DNA of 9,802 nucleotides from positions 1-9,802 of the forward strand of contig CALGLM010000378.1 of the NCBI GenBank assembly GCA_937930275.1, written 5' to 3'. Below, in pieces: positions 1 through 6,861 of the stretch (the first letter of the stretch is position 1; each line of letters starts with the position of its first letter). The notes beneath the pieces are model-generated. The model made no database searches. It was not told the origin of the DNA and worked only from the letters and a program-made list of their open reading frames with translations. The translations under genes and the position numbers were made by a program. The stretch is from an uncultured Ignavibacteria bacterium (lineage in GTDB: Bacteria; Bacteroidota; Ignavibacteria; Ignavibacteriales; Melioribacteraceae).

Positions 1-47
1 GACCACCGAGATCTACACTCTTTCCCTACACGACGCTCTTCCGATCT
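1..47 (+). other. Illumina P5 / Read 1 adapter contamination at contig end
   Basis: These 47 bases match the 3' 47 bases of the 58-base Illumina universal (P5 plus Read 1 primer) adapter, running from GACCACCGAGATCTACAC to the terminal CGCTCTTCCGATCT. Genomic sequence starts at about base 48. The match was recognised from memory of the adapter and includes the whole Read 1 primer site. It supplies the last six residues and the stop codon of the open frame of the neighbouring pseudouridine synthase, so it creates a false protein end. It should be trimmed and has no biological role. Confidence 0.98.
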
Positions 48-685
48 CTAATTCTTTGTAACTGTTGAACATGATAACCAAGTGCCTTAAACATTTCTTT
101 TACAAAATGATATCTACCTTCGGTAGTTACTACATTAAAAATTCTATTTGATTTTTTTGCTTTTGAATATAATTTTTTAAAAGTACTTCTCTTTTTATCA
201 AGGTAAACACCGGATAATAATTTTTCTTTATCATGGTCTAACAAATCTCTATCTAATTTTACAACATATTCTCTTTCAATATCGTGTTTTGGGTGCATAA
301 AAATATTTGCAAAATTACCGTCATTTGTTAAAATCAATAATCCAGTAGTATCACGATCTAATCTACCTACCGGAAAAATTCTTTTATCGGTTTTTATTAA
401 ATCAATTACTATTGGTCTATTTTTTTCATCAGATCTACTTGTTATATATCCTTTTGGTTTATTTAATAAAAAATAAACTTTTTTTTCTTCTTTTACTTTT
501 TCACCGTCAACAGAAACTACATCAATTTCCGTATCTATTTTTGCCGATAAATCTAATACGGTATTTCCGTTAACTTCAACTCTTCCCGTTGTTATTAATT
601 CTTCAACTTTGCGTCTGCTATCAATTCCTGCATCGGCAAGAAATTTATTCAATCGAATCAGATTCGGATTCTTCGTTTGTTTCAT
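48..685 (-). CDS. rluB: 23S rRNA pseudouridine synthase, RluB/RsuA family (3' truncated by contig end)
   Basis: Enzyme of the RsuA/RluB/E/F family, which isomerises a uridine in 23S or 16S rRNA to pseudouridine during ribosome assembly in the cytoplasm. An N-terminal S4 RNA-binding domain spans about residues 10-55 (RLNKFLADAGIDSRRK). The catalytic domain carries GRLDRDTTGLLILTNDG with the probable catalytic Asp110, LLNKPKGY at 74-80, and the TEGRYHFVKEMF stretch at 188-199. The protein is genuine only to about residue 213 (QLQRIR); the open frame continues as DRKSVV and a stop at 26-28, which is entirely adapter sequence. About 20-40 C-terminal residues are probably missing. The ATG at 685 overlaps the end of scpB by 41 nt, and no strong Shine-Dalgarno sequence is seen. 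Position after scpAB is a widespread arrangement. Assignment to RluB rather than RsuA/RluE/RluF rests on that context, so the target nucleotide is not certain. Confidence 0.93.
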
Positions 686-1289
686 TTTCGGCTATCTCTT
701 CTATTTGGTTCATTAAAAGTTTTCGTTTTTGTTCTTGAAAATCTGCATCTTGCATAATTTCTTCAATTTCTCTTGGTTTAGGTAAGTCAGATAGTTTATT
801 TAAACCAAAATAAATTAAAAAAGTATCGGTCGTTACATAAAGCAACGGTCTTCCTATTGTTTCTGCTCTTCCTTTTATCGTGATTAAGTTTTTTTCGAGT
901 AGCGTATTTATCATATAATCTGAGTTTACGCCTCTTATGGCTTCAATCTCCGGTTTAGTGATTGGTTGTTTATATGCAATAATTGCAAGTGTTTCTAATG
1001 CAGCTTGACTTAATCTTCTGCTACTCTTTTCAGAAGATAGATATCCGACATATTTTGCATATTCCGGTTTAGTTGCAAATAAAAATCCGTTTGAGACTCG
1101 TAAAATATTTATAGAAATTTCTTGTGTTTTATATTTTTCATTTAAGTTATCAACAGCAAATTCAATTTCTTCATCTTTAATATCTTCGCCGTCAATTTCT
1201 TTAATAGCTTTTGCAATTTCACTTGTAGTCAAAGGTTCTTCTGCAGAAAAAATTAACGCTTCAATTATCGGTAAATATATATTATCCAT
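645..1289 (-). CDS. scpB: Segregation and condensation protein B
   Basis: ScpB is the winged-helix (kite) subunit of the SMC-ScpA-ScpB condensin, which compacts and segregates the chromosome; as a dimer it binds the middle of ScpA. The 214-residue protein shows two winged-helix halves, about residues 5-80 and 92-160. The second half has the family signature: QAALETLAIIAYKQPITKPE (95-114), IRGVNSDYMINTLLEKNLI and GRAETIGRPLLYVTTDTFL (141-158). The C-terminus is an acidic Glu/Ser/Asn-rich tail of about 40 residues, usual for ScpB and probably disordered. The ATG at 1289 overlaps the scpA stop by 8 nt, which suggests translational coupling and matched subunit amounts. Its own 3' end overlaps rluB by 41 nt. 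Confidence 0.96.
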   Translation of the reverse strand: MDNIYLPIIEALIFSAEEPLTTSEIAKAIKEIDGEDIKDEEIEFAVDNLNEKYKTQEISINILRVSNGFLFATKPEYAKYVGYLSSEKSSRRLSQAALETLAIIAYKQPITKPEIEAIRGVNSDYMINTLLEKNLITIKGRAETIGRPLLYVTTDTFLIYFGLNKLSDLPKPREIEEIMQDADFQEQKRKLLMNQIEEIAENETNEESESDSIE

Positions 1290-2001
1290 CTGCCAAACCG
1301 TAAATTATAAAATCATTAAAGTTGGGAGATTCTTTTAATCCTATTTTACCTGCTTTTATTAATTCAAGCATGGCAATAAATGTAACAATTATTCTTATTT
1401 TTTCATGCATTTCTTTTACCAATTCAATAAAGTTTAGTTGTTTTGCAGCTTGAACCTTATCGAGTATATAATCAATTTGTTCATCAATTGATACATTTAG
1501 CTTCTTTATTTGATGAACAATTTCTTTGGGACGCTCCATTAATACTTGTTTAAATGCTTTCATTAAGTCATATAAAGTAATATTTTTTAATAACTTTTGC
1601 ATATCTGTATAAGTCTCTCTTTCGTCGTACTCGTAGTTTCCTCTATATGCTAACTTGCGTTGATCAGATTCAAAGAAAGAAAGTTCTTCAGACATTTCTT
1701 TATATCTTTTATACTCTAATAATGCATTTACCAAATCTGCACGAGGGTCAATTTCTTCACCCGCTTCATCCTTCTCCCGCGGTAATAGCATCTTAACTTT
1801 TATTTGCATTAATGTTGAAGCCATAAGTATAAAATCACCCGCAACCTCTAAATCCAGTTGTTTTATTAAAGCTATGTATTCCATAAAATCTTTTGTGATT
1901 TTTGAAATAGGAATATCGTAAATATCCAATTCATCTCTTTTAATAAAAAACAACAGTAGGTCCAACGGACCTTCAAAGTGGGGTAAAATAATTTTATACA
2001 A
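1282..2001 (-). CDS. scpA: Segregation and condensation protein A (kleisin)
   Basis: ScpA is the kleisin subunit of bacterial condensin: its N-terminus binds the SMC neck, the centre binds a ScpB dimer and the C-terminal winged helix closes the ring on the SMC head. The 239-residue protein has the N-terminal signature FEGPLDLLLFFIKRDELDIY (9-28) followed by PISKITKDF, a charged central linker (about 75-165), and a C-terminal winged-helix region ending near FIALLELIKAGKI-type sequence (here 208-220). The start is TTG at 2001, directly after the trpS TAA stop with no gap; the first residues (MYKIILPHFEGP) agree with the family start, and GGGA and AGG stretches lie just upstream inside trpS. Translation is therefore likely coupled to trpS. 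Downstream it overlaps scpB by 8 nt. Confidence 0.96.
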   Translation of the reverse strand: MYKIILPHFEGPLDLLLFFIKRDELDIYDIPISKITKDFMEYIALIKQLDLEVAGDFILMASTLMQIKVKMLLPREKDEAGEEIDPRADLVNALLEYKRYKEMSEELSFFESDQRKLAYRGNYEYDERETYTDMQKLLKNITLYDLMKAFKQVLMERPKEIVHQIKKLNVSIDEQIDYILDKVQAAKQLNFIELVKEMHEKIRIIVTFIAMLELIKAGKIGLKESPNFNDFIIYGLADG

Positions 2002-2982
2002 TTAACCTATTCCCATGTTTTTCCTAACTTCGGACATAGTTGTTTCTGCAACAATTTTAGCTCGTTTTTCGCCGTCCGCAATAACTTCTTTAACTTTATC
2101 CAAATCCTTCTCAAGTTCATATCGCCTTTCTAATATCGGAGCAAGAAAATCATTCATTTTTGCTGCACATTTTAATTTACAATCAACACAGCCAAGTGAA
2201 CCTGACCTACACCCACTTTCTATTTCATTAATTATCTCAGGATTAAAGCGTTGTTGATAATTAAAAATTAAGCATACTTCGGGATGTCCAGGGTCATTTT
2301 TTCTAAGTTTCGCAGGATCCGTTTTTGCTTTTTTTAGTTTTAAAATTACTTCTTCAGGTTTATCACTCAATAAAATTGTATTATTAAGTGATTTACTCAT
2401 TTTTGCATTTCCGTCTAATCCCATTAATCTTGAAAATTTTGTTAATACAGGTTCAGGTTCTGGAAATGTTAAGCCATATTGGTTGTTAAATTTTCTTGCA
2501 AGTTCACGTGTAATTTCAACATGAGGAACTTGGTCATCTCCAACGGGAACGGCAACTCCTTTATAAAGTAATATATCTGCAGCTTGTAACACGGGGTATC
2601 CTAAATGTCCGTATGTAACATTTTCTAAATCTAAGTCTCTTACTTGATCCTTTAATGTCGGATTTCTTTCTAAACGAGCAGATGTAATTAACATAGAAAA
2701 AATTAAAAAAAGTTCTGTATGTTCTTTAATTGCAGACTGACGAAAGATCGGACTTTTAACCGGATCTAATCCGGAAGCAAGCCAATCGATTACCATTTCA
2801 ATTGTATTATTATAAACATCAGCACACTCTAACGATGTTGTTAATACATGATAATCCGCTATAAGATGAAAACTTTCATACTCATCTTGAAGTTTAATCC
2901 AATTTTCCAAAGCTCCCACATAATGACCGATGTGTAATTTGCCGGTAGGACGCATTCCGCTTAATATTCTTTTTTTAGCCAT
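2002..2982 (-). CDS. trpS: Tryptophan--tRNA ligase, Fe-S motif type
   Basis: Class Ic aminoacyl-tRNA synthetase that charges tRNA-Trp with tryptophan using ATP, in the cytoplasm. The 326-residue protein is full length for the bacterial family. The Rossmann fold carries the HIGH motif intact at 17-20 (GKLHIGHYVGAL) and the KMSKS loop at 194-198 (GNAKMSKSLNN); the central GDDQVPHVE (148-156) is also typical. The C-terminal domain has four cysteines, C237, C258, C265 and C268 (spacing C-x20-C-x6-C-x2-C), plus C272, which closely resembles the [4Fe-4S] motif reported in Thermotoga TrpRS and not present in the E. coli or Bacillus enzymes. ATG start at 2982, no clear Shine-Dalgarno; the 124-nt gap upstream suggests its own promoter. 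Its stop abuts the scpA start, making it the first gene of the trpS-scpA-scpB-rluB cluster. Confidence 0.97.
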   Translation of the reverse strand: MAKKRILSGMRPTGKLHIGHYVGALENWIKLQDEYESFHLIADYHVLTTSLECADVYNNTIEMVIDWLASGLDPVKSPIFRQSAIKEHTELFLIFSMLITSARLERNPTLKDQVRDLDLENVTYGHLGYPVLQAADILLYKGVAVPVGDDQVPHVEITRELARKFNNQYGLTFPEPEPVLTKFSRLMGLDGNAKMSKSLNNTILLSDKPEEVILKLKKAKTDPAKLRKNDPGHPEVCLIFNYQQRFNPEIINEIESGCRSGSLGCVDCKLKCAAKMNDFLAPILERRYELEKDLDKVKEVIADGEKRAKIVAETTMSEVRKNMGIG

Positions 2983-3106
2983 AATTCACAAAATAATTTT
3001 TAAATAAACTTAAATTTAACAAATTTTTATGATTCTTGTAAGTCTATTTATTAATTAATTTTAATAATTAGCAAAAAGACCTTAAAAAGTTGAATAATTG
3101 ATTTAT

Positions 3107-3592
3107 TTATTTAACAAATAAATAGGGCTTCCACTGCTCGCTTACTCTGCCGCAACTATTTATTAAAAATGTAAGATGGGTTGGTTTAAATGGTTTAATT
3201 TTAAGTTTCATATCAGCTTCTTCGGGTGTTCTATCCCCTTTTTTGTTGTTGCATTTAATACAAGCCGTAACTAAATTCTCCCAATCGTCTAATCCGCCTC
3301 TTGATTTTGGTTTAATATGGTCTATAGTTAATTGCAAATCGCTTCGTCCACAATAAGCGCATTTATAGTTATCTCTTCTTAATACATTTTTTCTTGTTAA
3401 ATATACTTTTTTGTATGGTCTATTAACAAAGTAATTTAATTTGATTATACTTGGCAGCGGAAAATCTTTTTCTACCGAATTAATTGATTTTTTATCGTTT
3501 GGAGCTAACATTACTGCTTTGTTAAGTATTATTAATATTAATGCTTTTTTTGCCGAACAAATTGATAAAGGTTCAAACGTCTGATTTAACAC
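3107..3592 (-). CDS. HNH endonuclease family protein (5' end probably frameshifted)
   Basis: Small protein with a classic zinc-stabilised HNH nuclease domain at about residues 65-122: CAYCG (78-82), the DH pair D91-H92 in LTIDHIKPKSRGG, N106 in WENLV, and C111-x2-C114 followed by NNKKG. Metal and catalytic residues all appear intact. The N-terminal LNQTFEPLSICSAKKALILI stretch belongs to a family of chromosomal HNH proteins common in Bacteroidota and other phyla whose members usually begin M-x(1-4)-[KR]-[VA]-L-V-L-N. The open frame has only a GTG at 3592 as start, with no Shine-Dalgarno, although the frame upstream reads KVLVLN back to a stop. An ATG at 3606 reaches the correct frame if one A is added to the AAAA run at 3599-3602. 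The function of this family is not settled; it stands alone without a partner methylase or phage genes, so it is not clearly a restriction enzyme. Confidence 0.85.
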   Translation of the reverse strand: MLNQTFEPLSICSAKKALILIILNKAVMLAPNDKKSINSVEKDFPLPSIIKLNYFVNRPYKKVYLTRKNVLRRDNYKCAYCGRSDLQLTIDHIKPKSRGGLDDWENLVTACIKCNNKKGDRTPEEADMKLKIKPFKPTHLTFLINSCGRVSEQWKPYLFVK

Positions 3593-3658
3593 TAAAACTT
3601 TTGCATTTAGTGCATTTCCGTTATTATTCGGTTTTTCGAAGATTTACCTCACTATAAT

Positions 3659-4753
3659 TTATTTGTTTATTAATCCGCCTGCAAGTACATAACCATCTTT
3701 ATCATAAATTACTAACGACTGTCCCGGTGTTATAGATAGCTTTGGCTCTAAAAATTCCAACACTATTTCTTCTTCAGTGCTTAAAATAACTTTTGCTTTA
3801 GTAACTACATCTTTATACCGTATTTTTGCAAAAACTGTTTCTTCTTTATTTAATAAAGCAGTACTTACATAATTTATTTCATTTGCAGTAACTTTAGCGG
3901 CAAGTAAATCCTCTTTATCTCCGACAAATATCTTATTGTTTTGAAAGTCTATTTCTGTTACATACGCCGGTTTTCCAAAAGTAACTCCAAGCCCTTTTCG
4001 TTGTCCGATTGTATAAAACGGAATTCCTTTATGTTTCCCTACAACTTTTCCCTTATATACTAAATCTCCTTCCTTAATCTGTTTAATTATTTCAGGTGAT
4101 CGTTCATTTAAAAATCTGTGGTAGTTATTATCTGCTACAAAACAGATTTCTTGGCTGTCCGGTTTTTTTGCCGTTCTTAATTTGTATTTATCAGCAAGGG
4201 TTCTAACTTCCTCTTTTGTAAAATCGGCAAGAGGAAAAATTGTTCTACTTAAACTTTCTTGAGTTAATCCCCATAATGCATATGATTGATCTTTATTGCT
4301 ATCAAGACCTGTTTTTAATTTATATCTTCCGTGTTGTTCATCGAAAACTACTTTTGCATAATGTCCGGTTGCAACATATTTTGCATCTAAGCTATCTGCT
4401 TTTAAAAGTAATTCTTCCCATTTTATTTTTCTGTTACAAATTACACACGGATTCGGAGTTCTTCCTTTTAAATATTCGTCAACAAAATTATCAATAACTT
4501 CACGTTCAAAACTCTCTGTAAAATCAAATGTATAATGTGGAATTCCCAACTTGTTGGCTACGCTTTTGGCATCAAAAATTGCATCTAACGAGCAACATCC
4601 GCTTTCGTGTTTCGGAGCACCGCCTACTTCCATAAAGCCCCAAGTTTTCATGGTAACGCCAATAACTTCAAATCCTTGTTCTACTAACAATGCTGCTGCA
4701 ACTGAAGAATCAACTCCGCCGCTCATGGCAATTATTACTCTTTTATCGTTCAA
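3659..4753 (-). CDS. mnmA: tRNA-specific 2-thiouridylase MnmA
   Basis: Catalyses sulphur transfer to U34 in the wobble position of tRNA-Lys, -Glu and -Gln (the 2-thio of mnm5s2U), using ATP to adenylate the uridine and a persulphide relayed from a cysteine desulphurase. The 364-residue protein has the PP-loop AMSGGVDSSVAA (9-20), the catalytic Cys103 in GRTPNPCVICNRKIKW, and the second active Cys204 in SQEICFV; GHYAK (130-134) and the central IGQRKGLG motif are also present, followed by the C-terminal beta-barrel ending PGQSLVIYDKD. The start is TTG at 4753, chosen because a strong GAAAGGA Shine-Dalgarno (4765-4759) lies 5 nt upstream and because the protein then begins close to RVIIAMSGGVDSS, as in homologues. 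It follows acpS after 40 nt and probably shares its transcript. Confidence 0.97.
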   Translation of the reverse strand: MNDKRVIIAMSGGVDSSVAAALLVEQGFEVIGVTMKTWGFMEVGGAPKHESGCCSLDAIFDAKSVANKLGIPHYTFDFTESFEREVIDNFVDEYLKGRTPNPCVICNRKIKWEELLLKADSLDAKYVATGHYAKVVFDEQHGRYKLKTGLDSNKDQSYALWGLTQESLSRTIFPLADFTKEEVRTLADKYKLRTAKKPDSQEICFVADNNYHRFLNERSPEIIKQIKEGDLVYKGKVVGKHKGIPFYTIGQRKGLGVTFGKPAYVTEIDFQNNKIFVGDKEDLLAAKVTANEINYVSTALLNKEETVFAKIRYKDVVTKAKVILSTEEEIVLEFLEPKLSITPGQSLVIYDKDGYVLAGGLINK

Positions 4754-4758
4754 TTGTA

Positions 4759-4765
4759 TCCTTTC
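4759..4765 (-). promoter_or_regulatory. Ribosome binding site deciding the mnmA TTG start
   Basis: On the minus strand GAAAGGA is followed by TACAA and then TTG at 4753. This strong, well-spaced Shine-Dalgarno sequence supports TTG as the mnmA start. Confidence 0.8.
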
Positions 4766-4793
4766 TTTTATTGCTTAAACAACTATTTTGCAA

Positions 4794-5177
4794 TTATGGT
4801 TTTAATTTATAAAATAAAACTGCATAACTAACAACATAATTGTCAGAATGACTTAGTGAAATTTGTAAATCCTTCTCTTTTCCTAAAAACTCACCCATTT
4901 TACCATAAATATTTGTTTTAGGTGTACCGTCCGGTTCATTATATATCTCCATATCCTGCCAACTAAAACCGTTTAATTTACTTGCCGAAAATGCTTTGAT
5001 TATAGCTTCTTTAGCGGCAAAACGTGCTGCATAGTGTTGAAATTTGTTTTTTTTAGACTCACAATATTCTATTTCCGTCTTAGTAAAAATTTTGTTAATA
5101 AATAAATTACCAAATCGATCAATACTTTTTGTTATTCTGTCAATTTCAATTATGTCAATTCCTACACCTATAATCAT
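4794..5177 (-). CDS. acpS: Holo-[acyl-carrier-protein] synthase
   Basis: AcpS moves the 4'-phosphopantetheine group from CoA to a serine of apo-ACP, activating the carrier for fatty acid synthesis in the cytoplasm. From the ATG at 5177 the protein has 127 residues, the normal AcpS length. It starts MIIGVGIDIIEIDRI with metal-binding D8, has RFAAKEAIIKAF (52-63) with metal-binding E57, and near the end ISLSHSDNYVVSYAV (106-120). The same frame is open another 30 codons upstream to 5267, but that part lies inside ggt, reads unlike any AcpS and precedes the conserved first residues, so I reject it. The ATG sits one base after the ggt stop (TAA-A-ATG), so translation by termination-reinitiation from ggt is likely. 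mnmA follows after 40 nt. Confidence 0.95.
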   Translation of the reverse strand: MIIGVGIDIIEIDRITKSIDRFGNLFINKIFTKTEIEYCESKKNKFQHYAARFAAKEAIIKAFSASKLNGFSWQDMEIYNEPDGTPKTNIYGKMGEFLGKEKDLQISLSHSDNYVVSYAVLFYKLKP

Positions 5178-5178
5178 T

Positions 5179-6861
5179 TTAGTATCCCATCGCTTTGCCG
5201 AATCCTCTTGGATCTGTGGCACCAAAAAACATTTGACTTTTATAATCGTACATAATTCCTTCAGCACGTCCTAAAGATGTTTCTTCACCAAATTTATGTC
5301 CCATTGATTTTAGAATAAGTTCAACATCTTTAACTATTGAACGAGGTTCATACTCTATTAAATCCGGAAACCACTGGTGATGTATCCTTGGAGCATCAAT
5401 TGCTTCACTAATGTTCATATCAAATTCTAAAACATTTAATAAAACCTGCAAAACAACAGTTATTATTGTAGAGCCTCCGGGTGAACCAATCGATAAAAAT
5501 GGTTTATTATCTTTTAGAACAATTGTAGGAGTCATTGAACTTAGCATCCTTTTACCGGGTTGAATTGAATTTGCTTCATTACCCAAAAGACCAAATTGAT
5601 TTGGTTCTCCCGGTTTCGCACTAAAATCATCCATTTCGTTATTCATTAAAAAACCTGCACCTTCCACAAGCATTTTATTCCCATAGGATGAATTTAATGT
5701 TACTGTAGCACTTACAACAATTCCGTTTTTATCCATCACGTTATAATGAGTAGTCTCTTTACTCTCGTTATCGCTAAAAGTGCCAGGTAAAATATTTTCT
5801 GAACTTGTTGCAGTGTTATTAATTTTATGAAAAATTTCAGCCGCATAATTTTTGGATAGCAACTTATCTTTTGGAACCTTAACAAAATCTTCGTCTCCTA
5901 AGAATTTAGATCTATCGGCATAAACATACTTTAGGGTTTCAATTAACTTATGGTCATAACTGCTGCTTCCCCAATCCGGTTTGTCAATTTTGAAGTTTGA
6001 TAAAATGTTTAATGCCTGATTTAATGCAATACCTCCTGAGGACGGCGGAGGCATAGAAACGATAGTATATCCTTTGTATTCACCTATTATAGGGTTCCTT
6101 TCAATCGGTTTATACATTAATAAATCTTCTATTGAAAAACATCCTTTATATTTTTCGGATTGCTTAACTAATAATTCGGCTGTTTCTCCTTCGTAAAATC
6201 CAGAAATCCCTTTTTCTTTTATCAATCTTAAAGTCTTTGCTAAATCTTTTTGAATAAGCAAAAAATCTTCATTTATTTTTTTTCCGTTATCCGTAAAAAT
6301 ATTTTTAGAATATTCGTTTTTATTAAAAGATTCATTGTACTGGTTAATAGAGTTAGCTAATCTGTACCCGACTTTAATTCCGTTTTCTGCCAAATCAATA
6401 GCCGGTTGAATTACTTCGCTTAACGGGAGTGATCCGTACTTCTCTAATGCATAAATTAATCCGGCAACCGATCCGGGTATACCGCTGGATGTCATTCCTG
6501 TTTGACTTAACTTTTTAATAAAATTTCCGTTTTCATCTAAAAACATATCTTTGTGAGCTTTTAGAGGTGCTTTTTCTCTAAAATCAATAGTCGTATTTTC
6601 ACCGTTCGGCAAATGAATTACGAAAAACCCGCCACCGCCTATGTTTCCTGCTGCAGGATAAGTAACGGCTAATGCAAAACCAACTGCTACGGCAGCATCT
6701 ACTGCATTGCCTCCTTTTTTCAATATTTCAACGCCTACTTCGGTTGCAAAAGAACTTGCGGAAACAACCATTCCGTTTTTCCCTCTTTCCGGTTCTACCG
6801 CCGCACTTATTGTTATTGTTATTATTAAAAATATACAGAGTACTTTAGAATAAATCGACAT
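5179..6861 (-). CDS. ggt: Gamma-glutamyltransferase, secreted
   Basis: N-terminal-nucleophile hydrolase that cleaves or transfers the gamma-glutamyl group of glutathione and related compounds, normally periplasmic. The 560-residue precursor begins with a hydrophobic signal peptide (about residues 5-21, KVLCIFLIITITISAA). Substrate-binding Arg95 sits in IDFREKAP. Autocleavage should occur before Thr370 in ESKETTHYNVMD, giving large and small subunits; Thr370 is then the nucleophile. Further conserved parts are TLNSSYGN (388-395), NNEMDDFSAKPGEPN (407-421), SSMTPTIV (441-448) and GSPGGS (459-464), and a lid-loop segment is present between residues 417 and 440. All key residues appear intact. 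ATG start at 6861 with a good Shine-Dalgarno (AAAAGGA, 4 nt spacer), overlapping mlaD by 17 nt. No T9SS tail is attached, so export to the periplasm by Sec is likely. A role in glutathione use versus other gamma-glutamyl peptides cannot be told from sequence. Confidence 0.96.
   Translation of the reverse strand: MSIYSKVLCIFLIITITISAAVEPERGKNGMVVSASSFATEVGVEILKKGGNAVDAAVAVGFALAVTYPAAGNIGGGGFFVIHLPNGENTTIDFREKAPLKAHKDMFLDENGNFIKKLSQTGMTSSGIPGSVAGLIYALEKYGSLPLSEVIQPAIDLAENGIKVGYRLANSINQYNESFNKNEYSKNIFTDNGKKINEDFLLIQKDLAKTLRLIKEKGISGFYEGETAELLVKQSEKYKGCFSIEDLLMYKPIERNPIIGEYKGYTIVSMPPPSSGGIALNQALNILSNFKIDKPDWGSSSYDHKLIETLKYVYADRSKFLGDEDFVKVPKDKLLSKNYAAEIFHKINNTATSSENILPGTFSDNESKETTHYNVMDKNGIVVSATVTLNSSYGNKMLVEGAGFLMNNEMDDFSAKPGEPNQFGLLGNEANSIQPGKRMLSSMTPTIVLKDNKPFLSIGSPGGSTIITVVLQVLLNVLEFDMNISEAIDAPRIHHQWFPDLIEYEPRSIVKDVELILKSMGHKFGEETSLGRAEGIMYDYKSQMFFGATDPRGFGKAMGY

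Noticed and set aside
2015..2257. Plus-strand open frame antisense to trpS
   Set aside because: It mirrors a well-conserved gene, has no recognisable domain or ribosome site, and is expected by chance. The other plus-strand frames at 4240-4497, 4551-4778, 5044-5274 and 6984-7319 are rejected for the same reason.
2983..3106. Promoter, terminator or RNA gene in the gap between the HNH gene and trpS
   Set aside because: The 124 nt are very AT-rich. I saw no clear hairpin with T-run, no T-box-like structure and no convincing Bacteroidota -33/-7 pair. A promoter is plausible but cannot be placed.
3107..3592. HNH gene as part of a restriction-modification, homing or phage system
   Set aside because: No methylase, specificity subunit, intron, integrase or phage gene is nearby; it sits among housekeeping genes and resembles a common chromosomal HNH family.
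3593..3658. Terminator or regulatory RNA between mnmA and the HNH gene
   Set aside because: No GC-rich stem or T-run; the stretch is better explained as the leader and damaged 5' end of the HNH gene.
5178..5267. A 30-codon N-terminal extension of acpS open back to 5267
   Set aside because: It lies wholly inside ggt, shows no AcpS similarity and precedes the conserved MIIGVGIDI start, which has an ATG one base after the ggt stop.
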